64,000 nt of DNA, taken from positions 9,820 to 73,819 of the forward strand of contig JBDRLU010000017.1 of the NCBI GenBank assembly GCA_043812795.1, in the 5' to 3' direction. The stretch is from JBDRLU01 sp043812795. Lineage in GTDB: Bacteria; Chloroflexota; Dehalococcoidia; Dehalococcoidales; UBA2162. Shown piece after piece: positions 52,524 to 61,927 of this stretch (positions are counted from its first letter, which is position 1; every line of letters starts with the position of its first letter). The translations under genes were made by a program, and so were the position numbers. The notes beneath the pieces were generated by a model. The model did not search any database, had not been told where the DNA came from, and worked only from the letters and a program-made list of their open reading frames with translations.

Positions 52524-52755
52524 GGTAACTAAGGGGTCAACATCGATATCCTTTGGCTCATATCGTGCGTATGTGGCTTGTTTTGGCCTACATGTCATCT
52601 TGAAGAAAAAAGAGACGAATTTAACACGAAAGCCCGTACGTATATGTTGCTTTATCAACGCTTCCTTGATATAGTTAGAGAATTAAATGGAAGGTTTATT
52701 ACTAAAGACGGCGGGAAGATACCTGCCTTATTTTGCCGGTGCCAGTTTTCGACGA

Positions 52756-54285
52756 ATGAATTCTACAAGCGTCAGTAGTTTCCCACAGGGCCAGATTGAA
52801 CCTGAAATCCGCTCGTTGCTGGTCAGGATTAGGGATTTACTTACCGAGGAGGGAATCGCAGCCTATCTTGTCGGGGGATTTGTGCGCGATGTCTTGCTGG
52901 GGCGAGTGACGGCTGACATCGATATTGCCGTTGCCGCTGATGCTCTGGAAGTTACCGAACGGGTGGCAACGGTTCTCGGTGGTAGAGCTGTCCTGTTGGA
53001 TAAAGTCAACAAAGTAGGCCGGGTGGTGCTACCCGACGAGCCGAAACCCACCGGGAAGGGCCGACTGGAAATCGATTTTTCTACCTTCGAGGGTACTATC
53101 GAGCCGGATTTACTACGTCGTGATTTTACGATAGATGCGATGGCCGTTGACCTGCGCCAGATGGGGCAGGAACGTATCCAGGTTATTGACCCCTTTCATG
53201 GTCAGATGGACCAGCAAAAGCGGATTATCCGGGCAGTCACGGCAACGGCATTTGTCGCCGACCCGGTGCGCTTGCTGCGGGCGGTGCGTTTGGCCGTCGA
53301 ACTTGGCTTTGAAATCGAGGAAAACACCGAAACTATAATCAAGCGAGATGCTCACTTAATCGCTGACGTTGCCGGCGAGCGTGTCAGAGAAGAATTAATA
53401 AGACTATTAGCCGTGGCTGGTGCCGGACGGTTTTTGTCTTATCTCGATGACCTGGGCTTATTGACTGCCCTCTTCCCCGAACTGGAAACGGCCCGGGGAG
53501 TGACGCAGCCGAAGGAGCATTTCTGGGACGTATTGAACCATTCGCTCCGAGCAGTGATGGCAGTGGACTTTATCTTACGACGGGGCGACTGGGAATATGC
53601 CGATGCCGGAGCTCTGGCGGCGGTGCCGTGGGGACAGGATTTGGTTGAGCACTTTAACCAGGAGATTAGTTGTGGTAGCCGCCGGGCGGCGTTACTGAAA
53701 CTGGCCGCATTACTTCATGACGTGGCTAAGCCTCAAGCGAAGGCTCTTGATGCTGACGGGCGAGTCCGTTTTCTGGGACACCCCCAGCAGGGAGCCGCCA
53801 TTACAGCGGGAATACTGGAGAGATTGCGTTTCAGTAGCCGGGAGGTCAAGCTGGTCGAGAGCGAAGTACGGTACCATCTCCGTCCCGGACAGATGAGTCA
53901 GGAGGGCTTGCCCACACGTCGGGCGATTTATCGGTATTTTCGTGATGCCGGAGACGCTGCTATCGATACACTTTTCTTGAGTCTGGCTGACCATCTCGCT
54001 ACGCGTGGACCTAATTTTGACACGGAGCGCTGGCGAGAACATACCGAGATGGTGGCTTACGCGCTCGCTGAGCGTTTCCAGGAGGAAAGTGTTGTCCATC
54101 CGCCGAAATTAGTCAGCGGGGATGATTTAATCAACCTTTTCAGTCTCAGCCCGGGACCCAAGTTTAAGGAAGTCCTTGAAGCAGTACGTGAAGCGCAGGC
54201 GGCCGGGGAAGTAACTACCCGGGAAGAAGCTTTAGCTTATATCGGTAATTACCCATTGACCAGGAGTGATAAGGAGAATGCCTAA
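52756..54285 (+). CDS. HD-domain tRNA nucleotidyltransferase / poly(A) polymerase
   Basis: 509 residues from ATG 52756; an ATG at 52687 would add 23 residues without homologous look, and neither has a good ribosome site. Head: A-Y-L-V-G-G-F-V-R-D-V-L-L, D-I-D-I-A-V, L-R-R-D-F-T-I-D-A-M-A, F-V-A-D-P-V-R-L-L-R-A-V-R. An HD domain follows with L-A-A-L-L-H-D-V-A-K-P-Q. Its relation to the HD-less paralogue at 35830 suggests separate CC- and A-adding activities or one CCA enzyme plus a poly(A) polymerase. Its stop overlaps secD by 8 bases. Confidence 0.87.
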   Translation: MNSTSVSSFPQGQIEPEIRSLLVRIRDLLTEEGIAAYLVGGFVRDVLLGRVTADIDIAVAADALEVTERVATVLGGRAVLLDKVNKVGRVVLPDEPKPTGKGRLEIDFSTFEGTIEPDLLRRDFTIDAMAVDLRQMGQERIQVIDPFHGQMDQQKRIIRAVTATAFVADPVRLLRAVRLAVELGFEIEENTETIIKRDAHLIADVAGERVREELIRLLAVAGAGRFLSYLDDLGLLTALFPELETARGVTQPKEHFWDVLNHSLRAVMAVDFILRRGDWEYADAGALAAVPWGQDLVEHFNQEISCGSRRAALLKLAALLHDVAKPQAKALDADGRVRFLGHPQQGAAITAGILERLRFSSREVKLVESEVRYHLRPGQMSQEGLPTRRAIYRYFRDAGDAAIDTLFLSLADHLATRGPNFDTERWREHTEMVAYALAERFQEESVVHPPKLVSGDDLINLFSLSPGPKFKEVLEAVREAQAAGEVTTREEALAYIGNYPLTRSDKENA

Positions 54286-55627
54286 AAGAAGTACGTTGCT
54301 TTTTCTGATAGTAATATTGATTTTTGTTCTCGCTCTTGCCATTACCTTCCCGGTAGGAAAGGGGCTGCTCGGTAACAAAGGTTTGCGGCTTGGCTTGGAC
54401 TTGCAGGGCGGTACTCATGTTGTTTATCAGGCGGATATGTCCAAGGTGCAGCCGGGTAGCGAAAAAGCCGCCATCGAAGGGGCTATTGCCGTACTCGAAA
54501 ATCGGGTGAACCCGCTGGGGGTAACGGAGCCCCTTATTCAGAGCCAGGGCGGTGACCGCATTGTGGTCGAACTGCCTGGCGTCTCTCTCACTGACCAGGA
54601 AAAGGCAGGTCTGTCACGGGTGGCCGTCCTCGAGTTCGGTGAACTGGCCACTGAAAATGAAACTTTTAAGTGGGAGAACTCTCGGGGTAAATGGAAGCCG
54701 GCGACAGGGCTGCTTAACGGTCAGGAGACGGAGTTGACCAGCCAGTATTTTAACGAGAACACTTTTGTCGACCTGGATAATCTGGGTAACATCCACCTGA
54801 GGTTTTCCTGGAATGCCGATGGCGCCATATTATCCAAGGAAATTACCACCCGGCTCATTGGTCAGCCATTGGGTATTTTCGAAGGTAGTGACTCTCTGGT
54901 AGGCGAGGACGGCCGGCCAATTGCGCCCACCGTCCAGACCACTATCGAGAGCAACGGTGAAATCACGGGGCTGACTCGTGGCGACGCGACCCGGTTGTCC
55001 CGGCAGTTGAATGCAGGCCGTCTTCCGGTACCGCTGATCAAAATTTATGATGAGACGGTATCGCCGATACTGGGGGCAAACTTCGTAACGTTGAGTGTCA
55101 GGGCGGGGATTGTTGCCCTGCTGGTCATCATGCTCTTCATGATTATTTACTATCGTATCTCAGGAGTGGTGGCTTGCCTGGCACTAATCTACTACGGCGT
55201 CCTTCTTTTAGCCGTTTTTAAATTGCTGAATGCGACGATGACTCTTTCTGCCATCGGTGGTTTTGTCCTGACTCTGGGCATGGCTGTCGATGCTAACGTG
55301 CTTATCTTTGAGCGTATGAAAGAAGAGCTCTGGGGCGGGCGGGGCCTCGGGGCGGCCATCGATGCCGGTTTCCACCGGGCGTGGCCGGCTATTTTCGATA
55401 GTAATGCCACCACAATACTGGCCGGACTTATCCTTTTATGGTTGAGCAGCAGTATCGTCGCCAGTGGTCCGGTGAGGGGGTTCGCGGTTACCCTAATCAT
55501 CGGAGTGCTGGCAAGTATGTTCACGGCGGTAGCGGTTACCCGCATGTTACTGCGTCCCTTCATAAATAGTAGTTTAGCTCAGCGAACATCTTTGTTTGCT
55601 CCGCATCAGAGGAAGGCAAATGGATAA
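54278..55627 (+). CDS. secD: Protein translocase subunit SecD
   Basis: 449 residues from ATG 54278, with AAGGAG before; the start lies inside the upstream gene. Signal-anchor helix at residues 6-24, then G-L-R-L-G-L-D-L-Q-G-G-T-H-V-V, a periplasmic-type P1 domain and five C-terminal helices with G-M-A-V-D-A-N-V-L-I-F-E-R. SecDF uses proton motive force to pull secreted proteins. The P1 domain is shorter than in E. coli. Overlaps secF by 8 bases. Confidence 0.95.
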   Translation: MPKRSTLLFLIVILIFVLALAITFPVGKGLLGNKGLRLGLDLQGGTHVVYQADMSKVQPGSEKAAIEGAIAVLENRVNPLGVTEPLIQSQGGDRIVVELPGVSLTDQEKAGLSRVAVLEFGELATENETFKWENSRGKWKPATGLLNGQETELTSQYFNENTFVDLDNLGNIHLRFSWNADGAILSKEITTRLIGQPLGIFEGSDSLVGEDGRPIAPTVQTTIESNGEITGLTRGDATRLSRQLNAGRLPVPLIKIYDETVSPILGANFVTLSVRAGIVALLVIMLFMIIYYRISGVVACLALIYYGVLLLAVFKLLNATMTLSAIGGFVLTLGMAVDANVLIFERMKEELWGGRGLGAAIDAGFHRAWPAIFDSNATTILAGLILLWLSSSIVASGPVRGFAVTLIIGVLASMFTAVAVTRMLLRPFINSSLAQRTSLFAPHQRKANG

Positions 55628-56537
55628 GTTTGATGTTATCGGCAAGAGATTTTGGTTTTTCCTCATTTCAGGGATTATCATTTTGACCGGTATCGTTGCC
55701 CTCTCCACTTTTGGCCTTAAGCCGGGCGTCGAGTTTACCAGCGGTTCGTTAATGACGGTCGGTTTCGAGCAGAACACAGATGTCGCCGGGGTGAAGCAGA
55801 CGGTAGTTGATTTGGGCTATACCGGGGCTATCGTCCAGCAGACCGGTGCCGGCGATTTCCTCATCCGTCTGCCGGTACTTGACGATGCGGCTAAACGGAC
55901 TTTCGAAGACGGTCTGACCGCGGCTCTGGGTAATCTTCAAGTCAAGAGCTTCGATACGGTATCTCCGATTATAGCGGCCGAGACATTGCGCAATACTATT
56001 ATTGCGGTAGTTCTCTCGGCCATCGGTATGCTCATCTATATCAGTTGGGCGTTCCGGCGCATGCCCAATCCGTTCCGCTGGGGCGTCAGTGCTATCGCCG
56101 CTCTCGCCCACGATATCTTAGTGGTGGTAGGTACGTATGCTTTTCTGGGTGGTCTTCTGGGCTGGCAGATTGATTTAATGTTCGTGGCCGGGCTACTCAC
56201 CGTTGTCGGTTACAGTGTCAACGGCACTATTGTCATCTTCGACCGGATACGTGAAAATGTGAGACTGTACCCGGCTGCCGACTTCGCGCTGGTAGTCAAT
56301 AATAGCCTGGTTGATACCCTCGCCCGCTCGTTGAATACCGGCATGACTACTTTGTTTGGTGCCATCGCCCTGATGCTTTTTGTTGGCGCCTCCATTCAAA
56401 ATCTGGTGGTGGTGTTACTGGTGGGGGTGGCTACCGGCACTTACAGCGCTATCTGTACCGCAGCACCTCTGCTAGTAGTCTGGAACAAGGGCGAATGGGG
56501 CCGATTCATCGGTCGGGGCAAAGTTGTGGGAGCATAA
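55620..56537 (+). CDS. secF: Protein translocase subunit SecF
   Basis: 305 residues from ATG 55620 (GAGGAA upstream). F-D-V-I-G-K-R-F-W-F-F, P-G-V-E-F-T-S-G-S, and V-G-Y-S-V-N-G-T-I-V-I-F-D-R-I-R-E-N are SecF marks; six membrane helices. Partner of SecD in the same operon. Confidence 0.95.
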   Translation: MDKFDVIGKRFWFFLISGIIILTGIVALSTFGLKPGVEFTSGSLMTVGFEQNTDVAGVKQTVVDLGYTGAIVQQTGAGDFLIRLPVLDDAAKRTFEDGLTAALGNLQVKSFDTVSPIIAAETLRNTIIAVVLSAIGMLIYISWAFRRMPNPFRWGVSAIAALAHDILVVVGTYAFLGGLLGWQIDLMFVAGLLTVVGYSVNGTIVIFDRIRENVRLYPAADFALVVNNSLVDTLARSLNTGMTTLFGAIALMLFVGASIQNLVVVLLVGVATGTYSAICTAAPLLVVWNKGEWGRFIGRGKVVGA

Positions 56538-56679
56538 AGCTGGCTGGATCAAAGTCTCACTTGAAGAGAGGCTCCGCCCCCAAAATTAGCTGATGCGCAA
56601 ACTCTTTCTAGAATCTATCGCCAGAATGCGCTAAGATAGGGTGATAGCCTTGCTAGTTTTGCCTGCTTAAGGGGAGGTG

Positions 56680-57609
56680 ATGTCTTTGTTTTCAACTCCA
56701 TCCGGCGCTGCCAGGCTTGTCCTCATTACGGTCATCGGGCTATTCGTACTCAAGGCAATCGTGGGCCTGGTCACCGGCAGTATCAGCATCTGGGCCCAGG
56801 CGGTGGACAGCTCGCTGGACATCTTTGCCGTGGTGATTACCTTTCTTACCGTGGGGTATTCATCAAAGCCCCCTGACTACGAACATCCTTTCGGGCATGG
56901 TAAAGTGGAGGATGTTGCCGCCGGTATCCAGGCGGTACTCCTGCTGGGGGCATCGGCTTCTATCGCTTATGCGGCTATTCGCCGCATAATATTCAGTGAG
57001 ACCATTCAGTTAACTGAAGCCGGCATCGGAGTCATGCTGGTTGCCATGATAGCTAGTATCCTGCTATCCCGTCATCTCTTCAGGGTAGCCCGCACTGCCG
57101 GTTCGGTGGCATTGGAAGCGAACGCTAACAATATCCGGGCTGACGTTTATTCCACGGCGGGAGTACTGGTAGGGTTAGTTATTGTGCGCTTCACCCACCT
57201 TAATATCATTGACCCGATTATTGCCTTGGTTGTGGTGGCGCTAATCCTGCGGGCAACTTATCGCGTGGGAACGATGGCTTTCCGCGGCTTGGTTGACGTC
57301 AGATTACCTAAGGAGGAAGATGATTTAATCATCTCTACTATCAAGGAACATACCAGCCAGCTGGCCGGTTTCCATGAGATGCGCACCCGTAAGTCGGGGA
57401 ATCAGCGCTTCATCGACCTTCACCTCATGCTGCCGAAGAATGTCAGTGTGGAAGAGGCTCATGGAATGTGCGACCATCTTGAGGCGGATATTCGTAGCCG
57501 GTTACCCAATTCGAACGTGACGATTCACGTCGAGCCATGCGACGGAGAGTGTAAGCAATGCCTTGTCTCCGCCTGTGACCTGAGGATAGACGTGAGCTTT
57601 AACCGGTAG
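56680..57609 (+). CDS. Cation diffusion facilitator (CDF) transporter
   Basis: 309 residues from ATG 56680, with GGGGAGG just before. Six membrane helices; metal site in helix 2 is A-V-D-S-S-L-D, the HPFGHGKVE loop follows. In helix 5 the usual H-x-x-x-D is N-I-R-A-D (His replaced by Asn), which in other CDFs goes with non-zinc ions such as Mn or Fe. The cytoplasmic C-domain ends in a Cys-rich C-D-G-E-C-K-Q-C...C motif that could bind metal. Confidence 0.9.
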   Translation: MSLFSTPSGAARLVLITVIGLFVLKAIVGLVTGSISIWAQAVDSSLDIFAVVITFLTVGYSSKPPDYEHPFGHGKVEDVAAGIQAVLLLGASASIAYAAIRRIIFSETIQLTEAGIGVMLVAMIASILLSRHLFRVARTAGSVALEANANNIRADVYSTAGVLVGLVIVRFTHLNIIDPIIALVVVALILRATYRVGTMAFRGLVDVRLPKEEDDLIISTIKEHTSQLAGFHEMRTRKSGNQRFIDLHLMLPKNVSVEEAHGMCDHLEADIRSRLPNSNVTIHVEPCDGECKQCLVSACDLRIDVSFNR

Positions 57610-58221
57610 TTACATCAGCATCTGCAAACCTGTTACCAGATACCAGACCCCGAAGATAGCCAGCAGCAGGCTGCACCCGATAAAAAGCCATCCCTGAAGT
57701 CTTCTACCCCATAGCGCCCGGGTCTTATAGATTAAGACCGAGATAAATGCCAGCCAGACAAGGTCGCAGAGCCAATGGGTTATGGTAAGTAGAGCTAACC
57801 CACTGGTCCCGAAAGGATGGATTCTCATCACCAGCATCGCGCCCACGGTTGCCCACCAGACCAGGAAGAAGGGATTAAGCAGGCTGGTCAGAATGCCCGC
57901 CGTAAAAGCATTATAGGGTAAGTCTTTACCCTCTTGCGTTACCTGAGTGCGGGCGCGGAACATACTTACTCCCAGCCAGATAATCATGCCGCCGCCGAAA
58001 AGGCTGAGGACGAGCTGTACCGTGCTATTCTGGAAGAAGTCAGCCAGACCAAAGTATATCAATAATATCAGGGGTACTTCGACCGCAGCATGTCCCAGCG
58101 CTATCTGAGCGCCGGCCCACGGTGACTTATAGCTTTTGGCGATGGTCATGGCGAACATCACTCCGGGCTGCATTACCCCGGATAATGAGATGACTACCAC
58201 GCTTAAAAGAATCGGCAGCAT
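57610..58221 (-). CDS. LysE/RhtB family exporter
   Basis: 203 residues, six predicted helices. S-G-V-M-Q-P-G-V-M-F-A-M-T-I near the N-terminus is the LysE-type G-x-x-x-P-G-P signature region, here M-Q-P-G-V. Members export amino acids or other small compounds. Its stop abuts the CDF stop without a gap. Confidence 0.85.
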   Translation of the reverse strand: MLPILLSVVVISLSGVMQPGVMFAMTIAKSYKSPWAGAQIALGHAAVEVPLILLIYFGLADFFQNSTVQLVLSLFGGGMIIWLGVSMFRARTQVTQEGKDLPYNAFTAGILTSLLNPFFLVWWATVGAMLVMRIHPFGTSGLALLTITHWLCDLVWLAFISVLIYKTRALWGRRLQGWLFIGCSLLLAIFGVWYLVTGLQMLM

Positions 58222-58301
58222 GAAAACACTCCGCTCAATTTTAGCATACCTGTGCCGTCTATTACCTCGGTGAAAGCGAAATACAGGAATACGCCGGGCG
58301 G

Positions 58302-60590
58302 CTAAGACTCGCCTAAAAGGCCCTGCAGCAATACCTGGGCGGCTTTCTTGTCCAGCGGCTCGTTATTGTTGCCGCACTTGGGTGATTGGATGCAACTCGG
58401 GCACCCGTCCCGGCAGGGACACTCGCTGATTGCTTTCAGTGTGGCCCGCCATAGGTCCTTTACAATATCAAAGCCCTTCTCGGCAATACCGATACCTCCG
58501 GGATAGCCGTCATAGATAAAAATCTGGGCCTGGCCGGTATCGGCGTGTAATGGCGTGGAGACGCCGCCGATATCGTTGCGGTCGCACAGGGCAAAGAGGG
58601 GCAGGATGGAAATGGCGGCATGCTCGGCGGCGTGCAGGCCGCCGGCAAAGTCCAGTTGCTCTTCATCCAATTTCTCCACGGCCTGAGCCGGCACGTCAAA
58701 CCAGAGGGCTACCGTGGGGAAATGCTGAGGTGGTAAATCGAGCGGTTCTTCACCGATAACTTCCTCGGTGTACTGGGCCTTCTTCTTGAACCCGACGACG
58801 ATAGTGGTCACCTCGACCTCACCCAGACAGACTTTGACCGGCCCGCAGTATTTTTCACGTAAGGTCTTGGTGATGCGTAAATCCGTGATTTCCTTCGTCT
58901 GGGTGTAGTAGGAGACCGTCGCCGGTGCTGCATAAGCGGTGCGGCTGGCCAAATCCAGGTCGTTGACCAGGTAAGATTCTCCCTGATGTAAATAGATGGC
59001 ACCGGGGTGGATCTGGAACATAGCTACGCTGGCTTCCACTGTTTCCAGCAAAGAGCCGTCGGTGGTGTCGATGATGGAATAGTTCTGGTTCGAAGTGGAA
59101 CGGATGCCGATGGCCTGCGCCGGATAGGCAATCGCCGGCGGCAAGTACCAGCGGCGGAGACGTTCCCGGAGCAGGCCCTGCTTTTCCAGGGCATCTCTTT
59201 CCTGCGTGTAGAGCGGGCCGAAAAATACCTCATCGCTCTTGATTAGGGGCGATTCCCAGGCGGCACATAATAGATGTGCCCGTAGAATATAGGGGTTATC
59301 GGGATTGACCAGAGCATTCTCGAAGGTTTTCCCGAAAAAAGACTCGGGATTACGCATGAAATACTGGTCGAGCGGATTATCGAGGCCGATGAGGATACTG
59401 AGGGAGCTGCCCGTGCGCCGGCCGCTCCGCCCCGCCTGCTGCCAGGTGCTGGCAATACTGCCCGGATAGCCATTCAGTACGGTGGCATCGAGGTCACCCA
59501 CATCGATACCGAGCTCAAGGGCCACTGTCGCCACTACGCCTAATAGTTTGCCGTTGAATAGCTCGCGTTCTATCTGCCGCCGTTCTTCGGGCAGGTAGCC
59601 CGCACGGTAGGGCTTGATGCGAGGGACGAGGGCCGGCTTGATTTCAGTTAGTTTGTCCCGGGCATAACTATAAATAAGCTCGGTCAGGCGGCGTGTGCGG
59701 GCAAAGGTCAGGGTACGGATATCCTGATTGACCAGTTCGGTGAACAGGTTCGTCGCCTCGCTGTTGGCGCTGCGGCGGGCACTTTTTGCCCGGTTAACCA
59801 GCGGCGGGTTCCAGAAGACGAATTCTTTGCTGCCGTGAGGTGAGCCATCATTATCAACGACCGTGCAGGAGAGGCCGGTCAATTTTTCCGCATGCTCGCC
59901 GGGGTTGGCGATGGTGGCCGAGCAGCAAATGAACTGAGGGTTGCTGCCATAATAGTGGCACAAGCGGCGCAGGCGCCGTAAGACACAGGCAACATGAGAG
60001 CCGAAAACACCGCGATAAATATGGGCTTCGTCAACGACGACATAGCGCAGGTTTCGGAAAAACTTCGACCAGGAGCGATGATTGGGCAGGATGCCGACGT
60101 GGAGCATATCGGGATTGGTCAGTATTATCCTTGTCCGCTGCTTGATATCGCCGCGCTCGGCCTGCGGGGTATCGCCGTCGAAAGTAGCGAAATCGCCTAC
60201 TTTGAGCAGGTCGGGGAAGAAAAATTCCCTCAGGCTGCGGAGCTGGTCCTGGGCCAGGGCTTTGGTCGGGAAAAGATAGATAGCGCGGCTATTGGGTTCG
60301 GTCAGGAGCGATTGCAGGACAGCGATGTTGTAGCAAAGGGTCTTGCCACTGGCGCTGGCCGTCGCCACCATCACGTTTTTACCCTGGCGGGCGGCATTCA
60401 CCGCTTCAGCCTGATGAGTATAAAGAGCGCTTATCCCCCGCTTGCGGAGACATTCCTGCAGGCTGGCGGCCAAAGGCTCGGCTACTTCAGCACATCGGGC
60501 CTGACGTGACGGGATATGCTCGATATGCACTATCTGGTCGGTGTAGGTGGATTGGGCCGTCAGGTAATTGAGAAAGGCGGCTGTGTCCAT
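58302..60590 (-). CDS. DEAD/DEAH-box helicase with DUF1998 (MrfA/Hrq1-like)
   Basis: 762 residues. Walker A A-T-A-S-A-S-G-K-T, V-V-D-E-A-H, S-A-T-I-A-N-P-G-E, and motif VI Q-A-G-R-S-G-R-R in order; the C-terminal DUF1998 zinc domain has C-P-C-R-D-G-C-P-S-C with C-G-N-N-N. MrfA of Bacillus is a 3'-5' helicase that repairs mitomycin-type damage. Followed 14 bases upstream by the DUF503 gene on the same strand. Confidence 0.93.
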   Translation of the reverse strand: MDTAAFLNYLTAQSTYTDQIVHIEHIPSRQARCAEVAEPLAASLQECLRKRGISALYTHQAEAVNAARQGKNVMVATASASGKTLCYNIAVLQSLLTEPNSRAIYLFPTKALAQDQLRSLREFFFPDLLKVGDFATFDGDTPQAERGDIKQRTRIILTNPDMLHVGILPNHRSWSKFFRNLRYVVVDEAHIYRGVFGSHVACVLRRLRRLCHYYGSNPQFICCSATIANPGEHAEKLTGLSCTVVDNDGSPHGSKEFVFWNPPLVNRAKSARRSANSEATNLFTELVNQDIRTLTFARTRRLTELIYSYARDKLTEIKPALVPRIKPYRAGYLPEERRQIERELFNGKLLGVVATVALELGIDVGDLDATVLNGYPGSIASTWQQAGRSGRRTGSSLSILIGLDNPLDQYFMRNPESFFGKTFENALVNPDNPYILRAHLLCAAWESPLIKSDEVFFGPLYTQERDALEKQGLLRERLRRWYLPPAIAYPAQAIGIRSTSNQNYSIIDTTDGSLLETVEASVAMFQIHPGAIYLHQGESYLVNDLDLASRTAYAAPATVSYYTQTKEITDLRITKTLREKYCGPVKVCLGEVEVTTIVVGFKKKAQYTEEVIGEEPLDLPPQHFPTVALWFDVPAQAVEKLDEEQLDFAGGLHAAEHAAISILPLFALCDRNDIGGVSTPLHADTGQAQIFIYDGYPGGIGIAEKGFDIVKDLWRATLKAISECPCRDGCPSCIQSPKCGNNNEPLDKKAAQVLLQGLLGES

Positions 60591-60604
60591 CGGAATTCCT
60601 CCGA

Positions 60605-60904
60605 CTAATCATTCAGGACGGGCAGGATTTCGATTTCGTAGTCCAGCATCTCGGCTTCAAACCGGCTGTTCGTGATGAAGTCCACCACGTGCGACAAAAC
60701 CTCGTTGACTTGCCGGCCGTCATTGCTGACGCAGGTAATACCGATAGTGGCCAGTTGCCACAGGTCCTGGTCGGCAACCTCGGCCACGGAAACGTTGAAC
60801 TTATTACCGACCCGGGCCATAATCGATTTTAAGACCTGTCTCTTGCCCTTTAACGACTGGTTCTCGGGCAGGCGGAATTTGATGCGACACACACCAACGT
60901 TCAT
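60605..60904 (-). CDS. DUF503 family protein (YlxP-like)
   Basis: 99 residues, full family length. N-terminal C-R-I-K-F-R-L-P-E-N-Q-S-L-K-G-K-R and V-S-V-A-E-V match DUF503, a small alpha-beta protein often near rbfA/infB in Firmicutes; role unknown. Probably one transcript with the helicase gene. Confidence 0.9.
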   Translation of the reverse strand: MNVGVCRIKFRLPENQSLKGKRQVLKSIMARVGNKFNVSVAEVADQDLWQLATIGITCVSNDGRQVNEVLSHVVDFITNSRFEAEMLDYEIEILPVLND

Positions 60905-61111
60905 ATTACTGATTGAAGCCGACTTCGGGAAAGCGTAATTAAGATGGAAAGTTGTGCATTAAATAAACTTAAAAAGAAGTTTGAGCAATTATTATGTTTA
61001 CTGCTACTATACACTGCTCCTGTGGCCAAGTCAAGGTGAAACTCTCGTAGGGGCTCTGGTTCAGATATGTTATTGATTCTCCTGGAGAAGTATTCCTGGT
61101 ATGTAATCGTA

Positions 61112-61140
61112 TTGAACCGCTCTGTTGCGAATGTTAGAAT
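61112..61140 (+). promoter_or_regulatory. Predicted promoter of ppa
   Basis: TTGAAC (61112-61117), 17-base spacer, TAGAAT (61135-61140), 39 bases before ATG 61180. The 275-base gap 60905-61179 is AT-rich and has no other feature I can support. Confidence 0.55.
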
Positions 61141-61179
61141 GAATTCAATAGCCAATTAGTTACCGGGAAGGAAACGGAA

Positions 61180-61680
61180 ATGGCGAAAAAAGATTTCACC
61201 GTGTGCGTCATGATTGAGGTGCCCAAGGGTAGCCGCAATAAGTACGAATATGACATTAAGCGGAACGTGATTAAGTTCGACCGGATGCTCTTTTCCGCTG
61301 TTCATTACCCCAGCGATTATGGCTTCATCCTGGATACCCTCGGGGAAGACGGGGATCCTCTGGATGCTCTGGTACTGGTCTGGGAGCCTACCTTCCCCGG
61401 CTGCCTTATCGAAGTGAAGCCGGTCGGTTTATTCCGGATGTGGGATGAGAAAGGGGCGGATGAAAAGATTCTCTGTGTCCCCCTTTACGACCCCCAATGG
61501 AATTACATCAATAAGCTGGCTGATGTCCCGCCGCACCTGTTACAGGAAATAAAGCACTTCTTCTCTATTTACAAAGAACTGGAAAAGAAAAAGACCGGTG
61601 TCGGCGACTGGGAAGGCCGCGAATCGGCCATTAAGACTATCCTGGAGTCACAGCAGAGGTTTAAGCAGCAGCCGGAGTAG
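61180..61680 (+). CDS. ppa: Inorganic pyrophosphatase (family I)
   Basis: 166 residues. V-P-K-G-S-R-N-K-Y-E-Y, P-S-D-Y-G-F-I and the signature D-G-D-P-L-D-A-L-V are clear. Hydrolyses pyrophosphate from biosynthesis. GGGAAGGAAA precedes ATG 61180. Confidence 0.96.
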   Translation: MAKKDFTVCVMIEVPKGSRNKYEYDIKRNVIKFDRMLFSAVHYPSDYGFILDTLGEDGDPLDALVLVWEPTFPGCLIEVKPVGLFRMWDEKGADEKILCVPLYDPQWNYINKLADVPPHLLQEIKHFFSIYKELEKKKTGVGDWEGRESAIKTILESQQRFKQQPE

Positions 61681-61734
61681 TGCCTTTGCAGCTTCAGGAA
61701 CCTTTCAATCGGTTTAATAACCTCCTATGCCGCC

Positions 61735-61843
61735 GCTATGGTTCGACTCGTTCCGATGCGTCAGAGTGAACAAGCTCACCATGATCGGCTTGCTATTTTA
61801 TTACCGCTCGCCCTGAGCTTGTCGAAGGGATACGAGCGGTAAT
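61735..61843. repeat. Dispersed inverted repeat, family B, long copy
   Basis: Ends in an 11-bp perfect inverted repeat ATTACCGCTCG (61800-61810) / CGAGCGGTAAT (61833-61843) around CCCTGAGCTTGTCGAAGGG; preceded by a mirrored GTTCGACTCG...GAACAAGCTCACCATGATCGG half. Confidence 0.8.
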
Positions 61844-61886
61844 ACTCTCTCTAATCTGGAATGGGCGAAGGGGCTTTTGCCTGTCT

Positions 61887-61915
61887 TTGTCCTCCCCTTG
61901 AGCAATTGGTATAAT
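61887..61915 (+). promoter_or_regulatory. Predicted promoter of smpB
   Basis: TTGTCC (61887-61892), 17-base spacer, TATAAT (61910-61915). RNA would start near 61922, only about 6 bases before ATG 61928. Confidence 0.6.
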
Positions 61916-61927
61916 TAAATAAGAGCA

